Source: Methylobacterium oryzae
GTDB lineage: Bacteria; Pseudomonadota; Alphaproteobacteria; Rhizobiales; Beijerinckiaceae
NCBI RefSeq assembly: GCF_021398735.1
Contig: NZ_CP090350.1
Coordinates: 1-64,000, forward strand
Direction of reading: 5' to 3'
Length of the DNA: 64,000 bases
In this document: piece by piece, positions 7,170 through 16,317 of the stretch
Position numbering within the stretch: the first letter of the stretch is position 1
How the letters are laid out: each line of letters begins with the position of its first letter
The notes under the pieces: generated by a model
Told to the model about the DNA's origin: nothing
The model's database searches: none
What the model saw: only the letters and a program-made list of their open reading frames with translations
Program-made: the position numbers and the translations under genes

Positions 7170-9992
7170 ATGAGCGCCAGTGTCGCGGACATCCAGGCGG
7201 ATGCCTCTCCCCACCATCTGCCCGCCCTGACGACGGGCCGGGACGCGTGGTTCCTCGACACCGAGCAGGCGCTCGCGGAGGAGATGGATCATTTCTGCGG
7301 GCCGCCGGAGCCCGGCGATCGCGCGCCCTGGCAGGCGCGGGCCGACCAGGCCCGGCTCGCCGCCCTGTGCCTGTCCGGCGGCGGGATCCGCAGCGCCACC
7401 TTCTGCCTCGGCGCACTGCAGGCCCTGGCCAGCCGGCGGATGCTCGGCGAGTTCCACTACCTGTCGACGGTATCGGGGGGCGGTTTCGCCGGCGGCTGGT
7501 TGCAGACGTTCATCCGTCAGTGCGGCAGCATCGCCGAGGCCGAGCGCCAGCTCGGCGGCTCGGGCAACGAGATCTTCGCCAAGCTGCGGCGCTACACGAA
7601 CTACCTGACCCCGGAGGTCGGGATCCTGTCGCGCGACACCTGGGCCGGCATCGTTCTCTACATCCGGAACACGATCCTCAACTGGTTGATCATCTTCCCG
7701 CTGCTGCTGTTCGTCCCCCTCGCGCTGCTCGCCTACCGGACGGCGCTCGAGGCTGCGAGCGGCAGCACGCTGTGGCTGCCCCTGGTGCTCGGCAGCGCGG
7801 CGCTGTTCGTCGCGACGTTCAGCGCCTGCACCCTCCTGCCGAGCCATCGGCCGCGGACGGGCGGCGTCACGGCGTACGCGTCCCCGGCGCGGATCGCGGC
7901 CTGCATCATCGCGCCGACCTGCGTCTGGGCCCTCGCGCTGCCGTTCACGCTCCGCGCGCTGTTCGAGCAGCCGCTGCCGGTCTCGGGCCTCTCCCTGTGC
8001 CGCCTGGGCCTCGCCTACTTCGCCGTGCAGGTCGCGGCCTATCTCAGCGGCCTGATCTGGCAGACCTCGAAGGGCCATCCGGGCCTCTGGCTGTACGAGC
8101 GGAATCTCGGTCCCTGGCTCGCCAGCAGCCTCGTCTCGGCCGGGCTGATCTGCGTCTGCGCCGACGCGTCCATCGGCTGGCTGGTCGGTGGCTCCGCTGC
8201 CGGCTTCGACGCCGCGAAGGCCGAGGTCTCTCAGATCCTGACGGTCGCGGCCCCGCCGGCGCTGATCGTCATCCACCTTCTCCAGAGCGTCATCTTCATC
8301 GGGTTCCGGAAGAGCGCCGAGTGCGCCGACCTCGACCGCGAGTGGGTCGCGCGGGTCGACGGCCAGTTCCTGCTGGCCGCGATGGGCTGGACAGGCCTGT
8401 GCCTGTGCTGCCTCGTCCTGTCCGCCGACGCCCTCGGCCGCCAGGACGCGCAGATCCCCGCCCTGTTCGGCGCGCTCGGCGCCCTCGCCACCGGCCCGGC
8501 CGCCGCCTTCCTGGGCAAGCAGGTCTTCGTCCGCGCGCAGTCCCTGGCCGCCAAGGGACGCATGGACGACCTCGTGATGATCGGCCTCAGCGCGATGGCG
8601 GCGGTCTTCGGGATCAGCCTGTTCGCCCTGATGGGCTGGTGCCTCGGCCGCTTCCTCGGCCAGGCGCACGATTGGTGGGGCAACTGCCTGCTGCCGCGCC
8701 GGGCGCTCGGCGGCGCGGACACCGGCGCGGATGCCGGCTCCGTCTGCGGCATCAACCCCTACGGCATGATCGTGATCCTGGACGTCGCGGTGGCGGCAAT
8801 CCTGGCCGGGGCCGTCTGGCTGTTCGGCCGCGTCAACGTCAACCGCTTCTCCATGCACGGCGTCTACCGCAACCGCCTGACCCGGGGCTTCCTCGGCTCG
8901 GCGCGGACGCGGCGCGACGCCGATCCGTTCACGGACTTCGACGAGGAGGACAGCCCGCGCATCGCCGATCTCGGGACCGAGAAGCGGCTCCTGCCCGTCG
9001 TCAACATGACGCTCAATCTGACGGATCTCCTCCACACCGAGTGGGCGGAGCGGAAGGCCGCCTCGTTCACCGCGACACCCTTCGCCTGCGGCTCGGCGAT
9101 CCTCGACCGCGCCGACAGGGCGCGCGACCGGCCCGGCACCGTCGGCCCGCGCGGGGCCTACATCCGCACGTCGCAATATGCCGGGATGGAGACTCCGGGC
9201 GACCGTGTCAGCGCGGGCCGAGGGCCGCTGCTGGGCGGTCTGCTGACGATCTCCGGGGCGGCGGTCAGCCCGAACTGGGGCTATCACTCGTCGCGCCTGA
9301 TCGCGTTCCTGATGACCCTGTTCAACGTCCGGCTCGGCGCCTGGCTGCCCAACCCCGCGGTGGCGCGCCGGGACGACCTCAAGCTCGCGAAGCCGAGGAA
9401 CTCCGTGCTCGCGCTCCTGAGCGAGCTCGGCGGCCGCAGCACCGATGTCCGGCAGGCGATCTACCTCTCGGATGGCGGCCATTTCGACAATCTCGGCGTC
9501 TACGAGATGCTGCGGCGGCGCTGCGCGCGGATCGTGGTGATCGACGCGGGCCAGGACGAACGCTGCACGTTCTTCGACCTCGGCAACGTGATCCGGAAGG
9601 CCGAGGTGGACGGGCTGGCGAAGGTCCAGATGGGCGAGATGCGCATTCTCCCCCGCGCGACGATCGAGCGCGAGGGCAAGCGTGCCGGTGCGCTGGGCTA
9701 CGCGCGGGGTACGATCGCGTATCCGGGGGGCCGCGACGCGGCCTCGCTGATCTACATCAAGCCGAGCTTCCTCGACGACATCCCCGCCGAAGTCCGCGCC
9801 TACGGCGCCACCAGCCCGGCCTTCCCGCACGAGAGCACGGCCAACCAGTGGTTCTCGGAGAGCCAGTTCGAGAGCTATCGCGCCCTGGGCTACTACCAGG
9901 TCAGCAAGATGTTCGGCTCGCAGCTCACGACCTTGTCGGACTGGTCCGTGTATCTCGACAGCGAGATCGGGCGCCGGACCGCGGATTCCTAG
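7170..9992 (+). CDS. Patatin-like phospholipase with large polytopic membrane insert
   Basis: A protein of 940 residues with GGAGGAG before the ATG. The patatin oxyanion loop is SGGGIRS (69-75), and the nucleophile is probably Ser102 in STVSGGGFAGG (the family usually has GxSxG; here Val-Ser-Gly-Gly). The dyad Asp is Asp768 in SDGGHFDNLGVYEM. Between them, from about residue 165 to 560, are roughly ten hydrophobic segments, so the two halves of the active site flank a membrane domain. Family members hydrolyse acyl esters of membrane lipids; this one should act at the inner membrane with the catalytic parts on one face. It is monocistronic as far as can be seen. Large membrane patatin-like proteins are known in soil bacteria, but their role is poorly defined. 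Confidence 0.88.
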   Translation: MSASVADIQADASPHHLPALTTGRDAWFLDTEQALAEEMDHFCGPPEPGDRAPWQARADQARLAALCLSGGGIRSATFCLGALQALASRRMLGEFHYLSTVSGGGFAGGWLQTFIRQCGSIAEAERQLGGSGNEIFAKLRRYTNYLTPEVGILSRDTWAGIVLYIRNTILNWLIIFPLLLFVPLALLAYRTALEAASGSTLWLPLVLGSAALFVATFSACTLLPSHRPRTGGVTAYASPARIAACIIAPTCVWALALPFTLRALFEQPLPVSGLSLCRLGLAYFAVQVAAYLSGLIWQTSKGHPGLWLYERNLGPWLASSLVSAGLICVCADASIGWLVGGSAAGFDAAKAEVSQILTVAAPPALIVIHLLQSVIFIGFRKSAECADLDREWVARVDGQFLLAAMGWTGLCLCCLVLSADALGRQDAQIPALFGALGALATGPAAAFLGKQVFVRAQSLAAKGRMDDLVMIGLSAMAAVFGISLFALMGWCLGRFLGQAHDWWGNCLLPRRALGGADTGADAGSVCGINPYGMIVILDVAVAAILAGAVWLFGRVNVNRFSMHGVYRNRLTRGFLGSARTRRDADPFTDFDEEDSPRIADLGTEKRLLPVVNMTLNLTDLLHTEWAERKAASFTATPFACGSAILDRADRARDRPGTVGPRGAYIRTSQYAGMETPGDRVSAGRGPLLGGLLTISGAAVSPNWGYHSSRLIAFLMTLFNVRLGAWLPNPAVARRDDLKLAKPRNSVLALLSELGGRSTDVRQAIYLSDGGHFDNLGVYEMLRRRCARIVVIDAGQDERCTFFDLGNVIRKAEVDGLAKVQMGEMRILPRATIEREGKRAGALGYARGTIAYPGGRDAASLIYIKPSFLDDIPAEVRAYGATSPAFPHESTANQWFSESQFESYRALGYYQVSKMFGSQLTTLSDWSVYLDSEIGRRTADS

Positions 9993-10573
9993 CGCGGGCG
10001 ACGCCGGACGCGCGCACCTCCCGATCACGGTCGCTCGGCCGAACGCTGCGGCCGCGCGGACGCGCAGGTCCGGGACGACCGGCGCCGGGGTGGGGTGTCC
10101 GTCGCGCCGGCCGCGCCCCGGCGGCGGCGCGTCGTAGCAGAGCGGAAGATCAGTTCCTTCCGGGGCGGCCAAAGCGCAGGAAAGCCGATGCCGATCCGGC
10201 CGCGCTCAGGATCTCGGCACGTCGTTCAAGGCATCGCGGCTCGACCAGAGCGCCCCCTGTCCGCGGCATCCCGAGCGCCGCCCGGCCGGCGGGGCAGGGA
10301 AGTCCTTCGAACCCGCGCGCGGTCTGTGTCGAGCCGGCCACCGTCTGCCACGAGACCGAGCGGCCGAAGCTGATCGGGGCCGGGATTATTTCGTGCGCAA
10401 GCCAGATCGGTGAAGCGAGGGACGTGGAAACTCTATTGCGCGGCCCGATCAGGGCATCGATTGAGAAATCTACGTAAACTTGCGCGCTGCAGAGGCGCGG
10501 AATCGATCAAATGATGGATGCGTTAATTGAAAGTAGCTGCTAGGACACGTCGTGATGTCGTGCGGAGGAGCGG
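9993..10573. other. Intergenic region without recognisable gene
   Basis: A 581-base stretch after the patatin-like gene. The open frames inside it have no ribosome sites and Arg/Pro-rich shadow composition. Bases about 10390-10560 are more AT-rich and probably contain the promoter of the small gene at 10574. Confidence 0.5.
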
Positions 10574-10720
10574 ATGCGCTACCGGGCCGTAAGTGTCTTG
10601 GATGTGTCGGCGATGGCTTCGGAAGAGAACCCGACGGACGAGACCCTCATGCTCCGCGAGCACATCCGCCGTATCCTGCGCAAGCTCTCCCGCGCGCGGG
10701 CCGAGCTTCAGTACAGCTGA
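10574..10720 (+). CDS. 48-residue small protein, unknown function
   Basis: An ATG preceded by GGAGGA (10564-10569) opens a 48-codon frame, MRYRAVSVLDVSAM then ENPTDETLMLREHIRRILRKLS. The second half (about 24-45) is a charged, probably amphipathic helix with alternating Arg/Lys and Leu/Ile. An AT-rich, promoter-like stretch lies upstream. I do not recognise it. The ribosome site, natural amino-acid composition and isolated position support a real small gene; whether homologues exist is the decisive test. Confidence 0.55.
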   Translation: MRYRAVSVLDVSAMASEENPTDETLMLREHIRRILRKLSRARAELQYS

Positions 10721-10811
10721 ACGGCGCGGGGCATGCCGGCATCGGTGCGGAACGCCGCGCCCGCACCGTCGCGATGCGCGGCGTCGCGCGCCGGTCCGAG
10801 CCTCCGCGGTC

Positions 10812-11030
10812 TCACGAGGTGACGTCGGTGTCGTGGCGGCTCGGCGCGGGTTCGACGTCGCGACAGGACGGGGTGTAGGCGCACCAGCCGCACTGCCCGA
10901 GGTCGGCAGCCCGGGGCGCGTTCCACTGCGAGCACAGAGGGCAGACCTTCAGCACCAGCTTGGCGCCGTGCGCGAAGGCCAGACCGCGGCCGCGGAACGT
11001 GACTCTACCCTGGGGGAGATCAGTGGACAT
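10812..11030 (-). CDS. Small zinc-ribbon-type protein
   Basis: A 72-residue protein with two CxxC knuckles 17 residues apart, CPLCSQ (30-33) and CGWC (47-50), plus a further Cys near residue 56. This is the geometry of a zinc ribbon or rubredoxin-like metal site. It has no signal peptide or membrane segment, so it is probably cytoplasmic. Only a weak AGGG lies upstream of the ATG. I do not recognise a named family. A structural zinc site in a nucleic-acid- or protein-binding adaptor is the most likely reading, but that is inference. Confidence 0.6.
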   Translation of the reverse strand: MSTDLPQGRVTFRGRGLAFAHGAKLVLKVCPLCSQWNAPRAADLGQCGWCAYTPSCRDVEPAPSRHDTDVTS

Positions 11031-11339
11031 CGTCGCCCTGACTGTAACACAGGTTAGTCACTGGAACCTGTCCAATCTGTCCGATTCCGTCAACTCCGGG
11101 CCGGCCTGACGGGTATTCGGGGCCGAGCCGCATGTCCGATTCCGCCGGTCCTGACTGAGATCCTGGCTTAGATCCTGGCCGATCCTCTCCATCCGCCGGG
11201 CCCGAGTTCAGGCGATCACGGCCTCTCCCGTCCGGACCGTGAGTTCGCCGACGCGGCGCGCGTCCCTGATCGGGCGCGGGTGCGGTGGCGGGTGCCGTTC
11301 GCGGAGGCCGCATCGAACGAACGCCCGTCGGGCGCGTTT

Positions 11340-11957
11340 ATGGCCATGCTTGCGCGATCCCCGAACAGCCCGTCCGACGTCAGAGCACGCGACACCGCCA
11401 ACCGATTCGAGGCGGCCGACGTCGCCCTCGGCGTCGGGCTGGCACGCGCGAAAGACCACCCCGTCGTTCGAACGGTGGGGACGGCGAGCGAGATCGGGAG
11501 CTGGCAGTCCCTGCTCTCGCTGTCTGCCGGCACCCTCGTCCTGGGGCTCATGGTGCGCGATCGCCGGATGGCAGAAGCGGGGCGGCACATGCTGCAAGCC
11601 GGTCTCCTGGCCGGTGTCGTCAAGACGAGCTTGAAGCGGGCGGTGCATCGGACGCGCCCGAACGTCCTGATGGACGAGGGGGTCTACGTGCGGGGATGGC
11701 CGGGAACGGGCATCGGTCCGTGGCAATCCTTCCCCTCGGGTCATTCCGCCCTGAGCACCGCCGTCGCGTGCGCCGCCGCGCGCGCCTATCCGGAGATCAG
11801 GGGACCGTCCTACGCCGCCGCGGCCGGCGTCGTCACGGCGCAGGTTCTCCGCGGGGCGCACTTCCCCGCCGACGTGCTGGCGGGTGCCGTCATCGGCATC
11901 GCCGCGGAGTTCGCCGTCGACCGCCTGACACGCGACCGGCGCAGGTCGCCGCGCTGA
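11340..11957 (+). CDS. PAP2-family (type 2 phosphatidic acid phosphatase) membrane protein
   Basis: 205 residues from the ATG at 11340 (MAMLARSPNS); a start at 11280 would add 20 residues of doubtful composition. The three phosphatase motifs are present: KRAVHRTRPN (KxxxxxxRP), PSGHS, and RGAHFPADVLAG (RxxxHxxxD). Two to four hydrophobic segments surround them (e.g. SLLSLSAGTLVLGLMV, AGAVIGIAAEFAV). PAP2 enzymes dephosphorylate lipid phosphates such as phosphatidate or undecaprenyl pyrophosphate at the membrane. The protein is shorter than typical six-helix members, so lipid specificity is open. It stands alone between two small genes. Confidence 0.88.
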   Translation: MAMLARSPNSPSDVRARDTANRFEAADVALGVGLARAKDHPVVRTVGTASEIGSWQSLLSLSAGTLVLGLMVRDRRMAEAGRHMLQAGLLAGVVKTSLKRAVHRTRPNVLMDEGVYVRGWPGTGIGPWQSFPSGHSALSTAVACAAARAYPEIRGPSYAAAAGVVTAQVLRGAHFPADVLAGAVIGIAAEFAVDRLTRDRRRSPR

Positions 11958-11971
11958 CGGCGCCGGGATCC

Positions 11972-12133
11972 TCAGGCCGCGCCTCTCCGCACGGACCGCG
12001 CCGAGGCGATGCGCTTCACGTCACAGCCGACGAGATCGAGATCCGCGAGGTCGCGCTCGCTGAACGACGCGAGTTCGCTCCGCGCGCGACGGCAGTCGAG
12101 CCATCGCCTGATGAGGGAGAACGGAGCCGTCAT
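11972..12133 (-). CDS. DUF1127 small protein
   Basis: 53 residues. The ATG at 12133 has an ideal AGGAGG 7 bases upstream, so it is preferred over 12163. The sequence RRWLDCRRARSELASFSERD followed by LADLDLVGCDVKRIA is the DUF1127 (YjiS-like) signature: an Arg-rich N-terminus, then a short helix ending in Asp-Leu and Arg. Alphaproteobacterial members are small, abundant proteins linked to phosphate, RNA turnover and stress; the exact role here is unknown. It converges with the PAP2 gene, 14 bases apart. Confidence 0.85.
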   Translation of the reverse strand: MTAPFSLIRRWLDCRRARSELASFSERDLADLDLVGCDVKRIASARSVRRGAA

Positions 12134-12163
12134 CTGATCCTCCTGGCCTGCGGAGACTGACAT

Positions 12164-12517
12164 GCCCTGTGCGCCGCTCCGCGACCGTGACGAAGGTCAC
12201 GGTCGCCCGGGCGCCTGGCCCGCCGCATGGGCGGGAAGGTGGGAGCCCCCCGGCCGCACACGCCGCGTTGCCGGGACGTCCCAGGCGGAGACGGCGCCGG
12301 CGTCGGCTCATCGGCCGCGAGGGGCGCATCGCCGAGGCCGGCGTCGCGTTCCTCGCGGACCGGGCTTCCGGCCTCGAAGATCCGCGGGATGGACCACCGC
12401 GCGTTGTGGCCCGCCGGCGCGCGCCCTTGAACAGCGCCGCGCCAATCGATAGGTTACTATCAATATCGGTGCGGGGCCGCCCGATGCGCGTCACCACGAT
12501 CCGCCGGGAGGCTTGAG
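12164..12517. other. Intergenic region upstream of the MarR-FUSC operon
   Basis: A 354-base gap. The left two thirds hold only Arg/Pro-rich shadow frames. The right end, from about 12440, turns AT-rich and carries the GATAG/CTATC inverted repeat described separately and a GGGAGG ribosome site before the marR ATG at 12518. Confidence 0.5.
12448..12461. promoter_or_regulatory. Inverted repeat, candidate MarR operator
   Basis: GATAG-GTTA-CTATC is a perfect 5-bp inverted repeat in the only AT-rich part of the marR leader, 57 bases before the start codon. MarR-family repressors bind such short AT-rich palindromes over their own promoters, so autoregulation of the whole operon is likely. Confidence 0.45.
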
Positions 12518-13015
12518 ATGGCAGCCAAGACCCTACGGCAGCTCCGTCTGGCCTACACCCACACGCTGCTGCTCTCCGGACGGCAGTGGCGGCGCCTGGC
12601 CAACGCGGCGACCGAGGCCCACGGCATCTCGGAGGCCAAGGCCCTGCCGCTGGTGCTGATCGCCCGCATGGGCGGCGAGCCGCGCCAGACCACCCTGGCG
12701 GACGCGATCGGCATCGAGGGGCCGTCGCTGGTGCGGCTCCTGGATCAACTGGAGAAGGCGGACCTCGTCGCGCGCCGGGAGGACCCCACCGACCGCCGCG
12801 CGAAGGTGCTGACCCTGACGCCCGCGGGACAGGCGGTCGTCGCGCGGATCGAGGCGGATCTCGAGCGCCTCAGGGAGACGGTGTTCGCGACCGTGAGCGC
12901 CGCGGACCTGGAGGCCGGCCTGCGGGTGTTCCAGGCCCTGCAGGATCATCTCCGCGGCGAGGCCGGGCTCGACGGGGCGGAGGCCGGGGCGCGTCGCGGC
13001 GAGGCCGCGGAATGA
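12518..13015 (+). CDS. MarR-family transcriptional regulator
   Basis: 165 residues; winged helix with ARMGGEPRQTTLADAIGIEG for the recognition region and a wing REDPTDRRAKVLTLT, matching the DxRxxxxxLT pattern of MarR proteins. It is the first gene of an operon: its stop overlaps the start of the FUSC gene (ATGA). MarR proteins next to FUSC/HlyD pumps usually repress the pump and are released by phenolic or other aromatic compounds. The order regulator-pump-DUF1656-adaptor matches that arrangement. The ligand is inferred, not seen. Confidence 0.93.
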   Translation: MAAKTLRQLRLAYTHTLLLSGRQWRRLANAATEAHGISEAKALPLVLIARMGGEPRQTTLADAIGIEGPSLVRLLDQLEKADLVARREDPTDRRAKVLTLTPAGQAVVARIEADLERLRETVFATVSAADLEAGLRVFQALQDHLRGEAGLDGAEAGARRGEAAE

Positions 13016-15054
13016 CGCTCCCCGGCTGGCGCGACTGGGCCTTCGCGCTCAAGACCTTCGGTGCCGGCATGCTGGCCCTGTTCCTGGCGTTCTGGATCGA
13101 TCTGCCGAACCCCTACTGGGCGCTCGGCACCGTCTACATCACCAGCCAGGTACTGGCCGGCGCCACCCGCTCCAAGGCGCTCTACCGGGTGCTCGGCACC
13201 CTGCTCGGGGCCGTGGTCACGGTCGCCCTCGTGCCGAACCTCGTGAACGCGCCGGAACTCCTGACGCTCGCCATCGCGACCTGGGTCGCGACGTGCCTGT
13301 ACTTCTCCCTCCTCGACCGCACCCCGCGCAGCTACCTGATGATGCTCGGCGGCTACACGGCGGCGCTGATCGGCTTCCCGGCCGTGGGCGATCCCGGGAC
13401 GATGTTCGATGTCGCGGTGGCCCGGGCCGAGGAGATCACCCTCGGCATCCTCTGCGCCAGCCTCGTGAACACGATCGTGCTGCCGCAATCGGTGGCGCCG
13501 GTGATCTCCGGCCGGCTCGACCTCTGGCTGCGCGACGCGCGGGGCTGGGTCATCGACGTCCTCGGCCGCACCCGCGCGACGACGGACACGCAGGCCACCC
13601 GGCTGAAGCTGGCCTCGGACGCGGTCGCGTTCGATGCCCTGGCGACGCCGCTGCGCTACGACATGACCGGCGCGGAACGCTCGGCGGATGCCATGGCGAC
13701 CCTGCGCCAGCACATGCTGATGTTCCTGCCCATCGCCTCGGCGGTCTCGGACCGCATCGAGACGCTGGAGCGGGCGAGCGCGCTGCCGCAGCGCCTGCGC
13801 ACCCTCCTCGACGCCATGGCCGCCTGGCTCGCCTCCGGAACCACCGAACAGGCCGAGGCCGACCGCCTGAAGGCCGACGCGGACGCCCTCGAACCCGGGC
13901 TCGGGGAGCGGCCGTCCTGGGACGCCCTCGTGCTGGCGAGCCTCCTGGCGCGGCTGCGCGACTTCATCGACCTGCGCCAGGACGCGCGGATCCTGCAGCG
14001 GCACATCGCGGACGGGACGCCGGTCACCGAGGACCTGACCTTCCGGTACACCGCGGCGGCGCGCACGATCCGCCACCGCGACCACGGCATGGCGCTGCTG
14101 TCGGCCCTGGGCGTGTTCCTGACCATCCTGGTCACCTGCGCGATCTGGATCGCGACCGGATGGCCGCACGGCTCGGCGGCCCCGATGATGGCCGCGGTCG
14201 GCTGCTGCTTCTTCGCCGCCCAGGACGATCCCGCCCCGTTCATCGTCAGCTTCGCCAACTCGGCCATCGTCGGCGCCCTGGGGGCGGGCGCCTACCTGTT
14301 CGCGGTCCTGCCGCTGGCCACCACCTTCGAGATGCTGGCCCTGGCGCTGGCCCCGGCCCTCCTGGCCTGCGGGGTGTTCATGGCCCAGCCGAGGACCGCG
14401 CCCCTGGCGATGGGCGCGGCGGTCAACGGCTCGGCCATGATCGCCCTCCAGGGCAGCTACACGGGGGACTTCGCGGCCTTCACCAACGCCTCCGTCGCGG
14501 TCATCGTCGGCATGTGGGTCGCGGCCATCGTCACGCGCCTCGTCCGCTCGGTCGGCGCCGGCTGGTCGGCGCGGCGCCTGCGGGCCGTCAACCGCCGCAG
14601 CCTCGCCCGCGCCGCCGGGCGCCAGGGCGCGCAGAACGGTCTCGAACTCGCCGCGCTGATGCTCGATCGGGTCGGCCTGATCGCGCCGCGGCTGGCCGCC
14701 CTGCCGTCCGACGACGCGGAATGGACCGCCGACCTCCTCGCCGAGGTCCGGGTCGGCATCAACGTCGTGGAACTGCGGCGCGACCGGCGGCAGCTCTCGG
14801 AGCCGGCCCGGGCGGCGGTCGAGGCACTCCTCGTCGCGCTGTCGCGGCACTTCGCGGCCGAGCCGGGGAAGCCCGCCCCCGGCCTGCTCGAGGCCGTCGA
14901 CGGGGCCCTCGACGCCGTCTCCCGCGACGTGCGGCGGGCGGCCGGCCGGGCCGCGCTGATGGGTCTCGTCGGCGTCCGGCGCGGCCTGTTCCCGGACGCG
15001 CCGCCCTACCGGTCGACGCTGCCCACCACCACGCATCCGGAGCTCGCGGCATGA
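13012..15054 (+). CDS. FUSC-family (AaeB-like) inner-membrane efflux protein
   Basis: 680 residues beginning MTLPGWRDWAFALKTFGAGM; the start ATG overlaps the marR stop by 4 bases. Two blocks of hydrophobic helices are visible, residues about 12-165 and about 360-510, each followed by a cytosolic domain. This is the duplicated layout of FUSC/AaeB proteins such as the p-hydroxybenzoic-acid pump. With the DUF1656 and HlyD genes downstream it should form an export complex for aromatic carboxylates or related toxic acids, driven by the proton gradient. The substrate is inferred from family and neighbours. Confidence 0.93.
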   Translation: MTLPGWRDWAFALKTFGAGMLALFLAFWIDLPNPYWALGTVYITSQVLAGATRSKALYRVLGTLLGAVVTVALVPNLVNAPELLTLAIATWVATCLYFSLLDRTPRSYLMMLGGYTAALIGFPAVGDPGTMFDVAVARAEEITLGILCASLVNTIVLPQSVAPVISGRLDLWLRDARGWVIDVLGRTRATTDTQATRLKLASDAVAFDALATPLRYDMTGAERSADAMATLRQHMLMFLPIASAVSDRIETLERASALPQRLRTLLDAMAAWLASGTTEQAEADRLKADADALEPGLGERPSWDALVLASLLARLRDFIDLRQDARILQRHIADGTPVTEDLTFRYTAAARTIRHRDHGMALLSALGVFLTILVTCAIWIATGWPHGSAAPMMAAVGCCFFAAQDDPAPFIVSFANSAIVGALGAGAYLFAVLPLATTFEMLALALAPALLACGVFMAQPRTAPLAMGAAVNGSAMIALQGSYTGDFAAFTNASVAVIVGMWVAAIVTRLVRSVGAGWSARRLRAVNRRSLARAAGRQGAQNGLELAALMLDRVGLIAPRLAALPSDDAEWTADLLAEVRVGINVVELRRDRRQLSEPARAAVEALLVALSRHFAAEPGKPAPGLLEAVDGALDAVSRDVRRAAGRAALMGLVGVRRGLFPDAPPYRSTLPTTTHPELAA

Positions 15055-15260
15055 CGGGTGAAGTCGACCTGTACGGCGTGTTCGTGCCGAGCCTCGCGGC
15101 CTGGATGCTGATCGCCTTCGCCCTGAGCCTGCTCGTGCGGCGGGTGCTGGCCCGGACCGGGTTCTACCGCATGGTCTGGCACCGGCCCTTGTTCGACCTC
15201 GCCCTCTACGTCGTGCTCCTCGGCCTCGTCGTCTCGGTCGCGGTCCCTCTCACCTCCTGA
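15051..15260 (+). CDS. DUF1656 (AaeX-like) small membrane protein
   Basis: 69 residues, start overlapping the FUSC stop (ATGA). Two hydrophobic segments, SLAAWMLIAFALSLLV and LFDLALYVVLLGLVVSV, flank the GFYRMVWHRPLFDLAL loop typical of DUF1656. It sits, as usual for this family, between the FUSC pump and the HlyD adaptor. Its role is unproven; it probably stabilises or completes the pump. Confidence 0.93.
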   Translation: MTGEVDLYGVFVPSLAAWMLIAFALSLLVRRVLARTGFYRMVWHRPLFDLALYVVLLGLVVSVAVPLTS

Positions 15261-15317
15261 CCGGCGGGCTCGTCCGGCCGCCCGGTCTCGCCCTGCCCAC
15301 ACCTTCCGGATCCCTCC

Positions 15318-16265
15318 ATGCCCCGGCTTCTCGCCCTCTCGTTCCGCCTCCTCGTCACCCTCGGGACGGTCGCCGCCGCGATCGTCGTCGGGCTGGCGCT
15401 GTGGGACTACTACATGGAGGCGCCGTGGACCCGCGACGGGCGCGTGCGCGCCGACGTGGTGCAGGTGGCCCCCGACGTCTCCGGCCTCGTCACCGAGGTG
15501 CTGGTGGCGGACAACCAGGTGGTGAAGCGGGGCGACGTGCTGTTCCGCATCGATCCCGAGCGCTTCGATCTCGCCCTGCGCCAGGCGGAGGCGGTGGTCG
15601 AGGGCAAGCAGGCGACCGCCGAGCGGGCCGCCGCCGACTACGTCCGCTATCAGAAGCTCAGCGACGCCGCCGCGTCCCAGCAGAGGGTCGAGGCCGCCCG
15701 GGCGACCGACCTGGAGGCCAGGGCGGCGTACGGGCAGGCGGTGGCCGACCGTGACCTCGCCAAGCTCAACCTCGAACGCTCCGCGGTGAAGGCCGCGGTC
15801 AACGGGCGCATCACCAACATGGAGCTGCGTCCCGGCACCTACGTGTCCACCGGACGGGGCGTGATGGCGCTCATCGACAGCGACACGCTGCGCGTCGAGG
15901 GCTATTTCGAGGAGACGAAGCTCCCGCGCATCCATGTCGGCGACAAGGCCAGCGTCCGCCTGATGGGCGAGACGTCGACGCTGAACGGCCGCGTGGAGAG
16001 CTTCGCGGGCGGCATCGAGGATCGCGAGCGCACGGCGGGCTCGAACCTGCTGGCCAGCGTCAACCCGACCTTCGCCTGGGTCCGGCTGGCCCAGCGCATC
16101 CCGGTGCGGATCAAGCTGGACGACGTTCCCGACGAGACCCGCCTGGTCGCGGGCCGCACGGCGACGGTCGCGGTCGCGTCCGAGGGCGGGACCCCGCATT
16201 TCAGCCTGTTCGGATCCTGGCGCGGGGCGCCGGAGCCCGCCGCCCGGGAGACGAGAAGCCGCTGA
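15318..16265 (+). CDS. HlyD-family periplasmic adaptor (AaeA-like)
   Basis: 315 residues. One N-terminal membrane anchor (about 8-32), then APWTRDGRVRADVVQVAPDV, the conserved start of EmrA/AaeA-type adaptors. A lipoyl-like half (about 45-85), a coiled-coil hairpin rich in Ala, Glu and Arg (about 85-155), the second lipoyl half and a beta-barrel region follow. It links the FUSC inner-membrane pump to an outer-membrane channel; no TolC-like gene is nearby, so a channel encoded elsewhere must be used. It follows DUF1656 by 57 bases. Confidence 0.92.
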   Translation: MPRLLALSFRLLVTLGTVAAAIVVGLALWDYYMEAPWTRDGRVRADVVQVAPDVSGLVTEVLVADNQVVKRGDVLFRIDPERFDLALRQAEAVVEGKQATAERAAADYVRYQKLSDAAASQQRVEAARATDLEARAAYGQAVADRDLAKLNLERSAVKAAVNGRITNMELRPGTYVSTGRGVMALIDSDTLRVEGYFEETKLPRIHVGDKASVRLMGETSTLNGRVESFAGGIEDRERTAGSNLLASVNPTFAWVRLAQRIPVRIKLDDVPDETRLVAGRTATVAVASEGGTPHFSLFGSWRGAPEPAARETRSR

Positions 16266-16317
16266 GGACCGGCCGGCGATCCCACCTGCCGGACGGACAG
16301 AGATCGGGAGACGAACC

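Noticed and set aside
7050..10172. 1040-codon minus-strand frame opposite the patatin-like gene
   Set aside because: Arg/Asp/Ala-rich antisense shadow of a clearly recognisable gene; a high-GC artefact.
12946..15036. 696-codon minus-strand frame opposite the FUSC gene
   Set aside because: Antisense shadow; the plus-strand FUSC, DUF1656 and HlyD genes are unmistakable.
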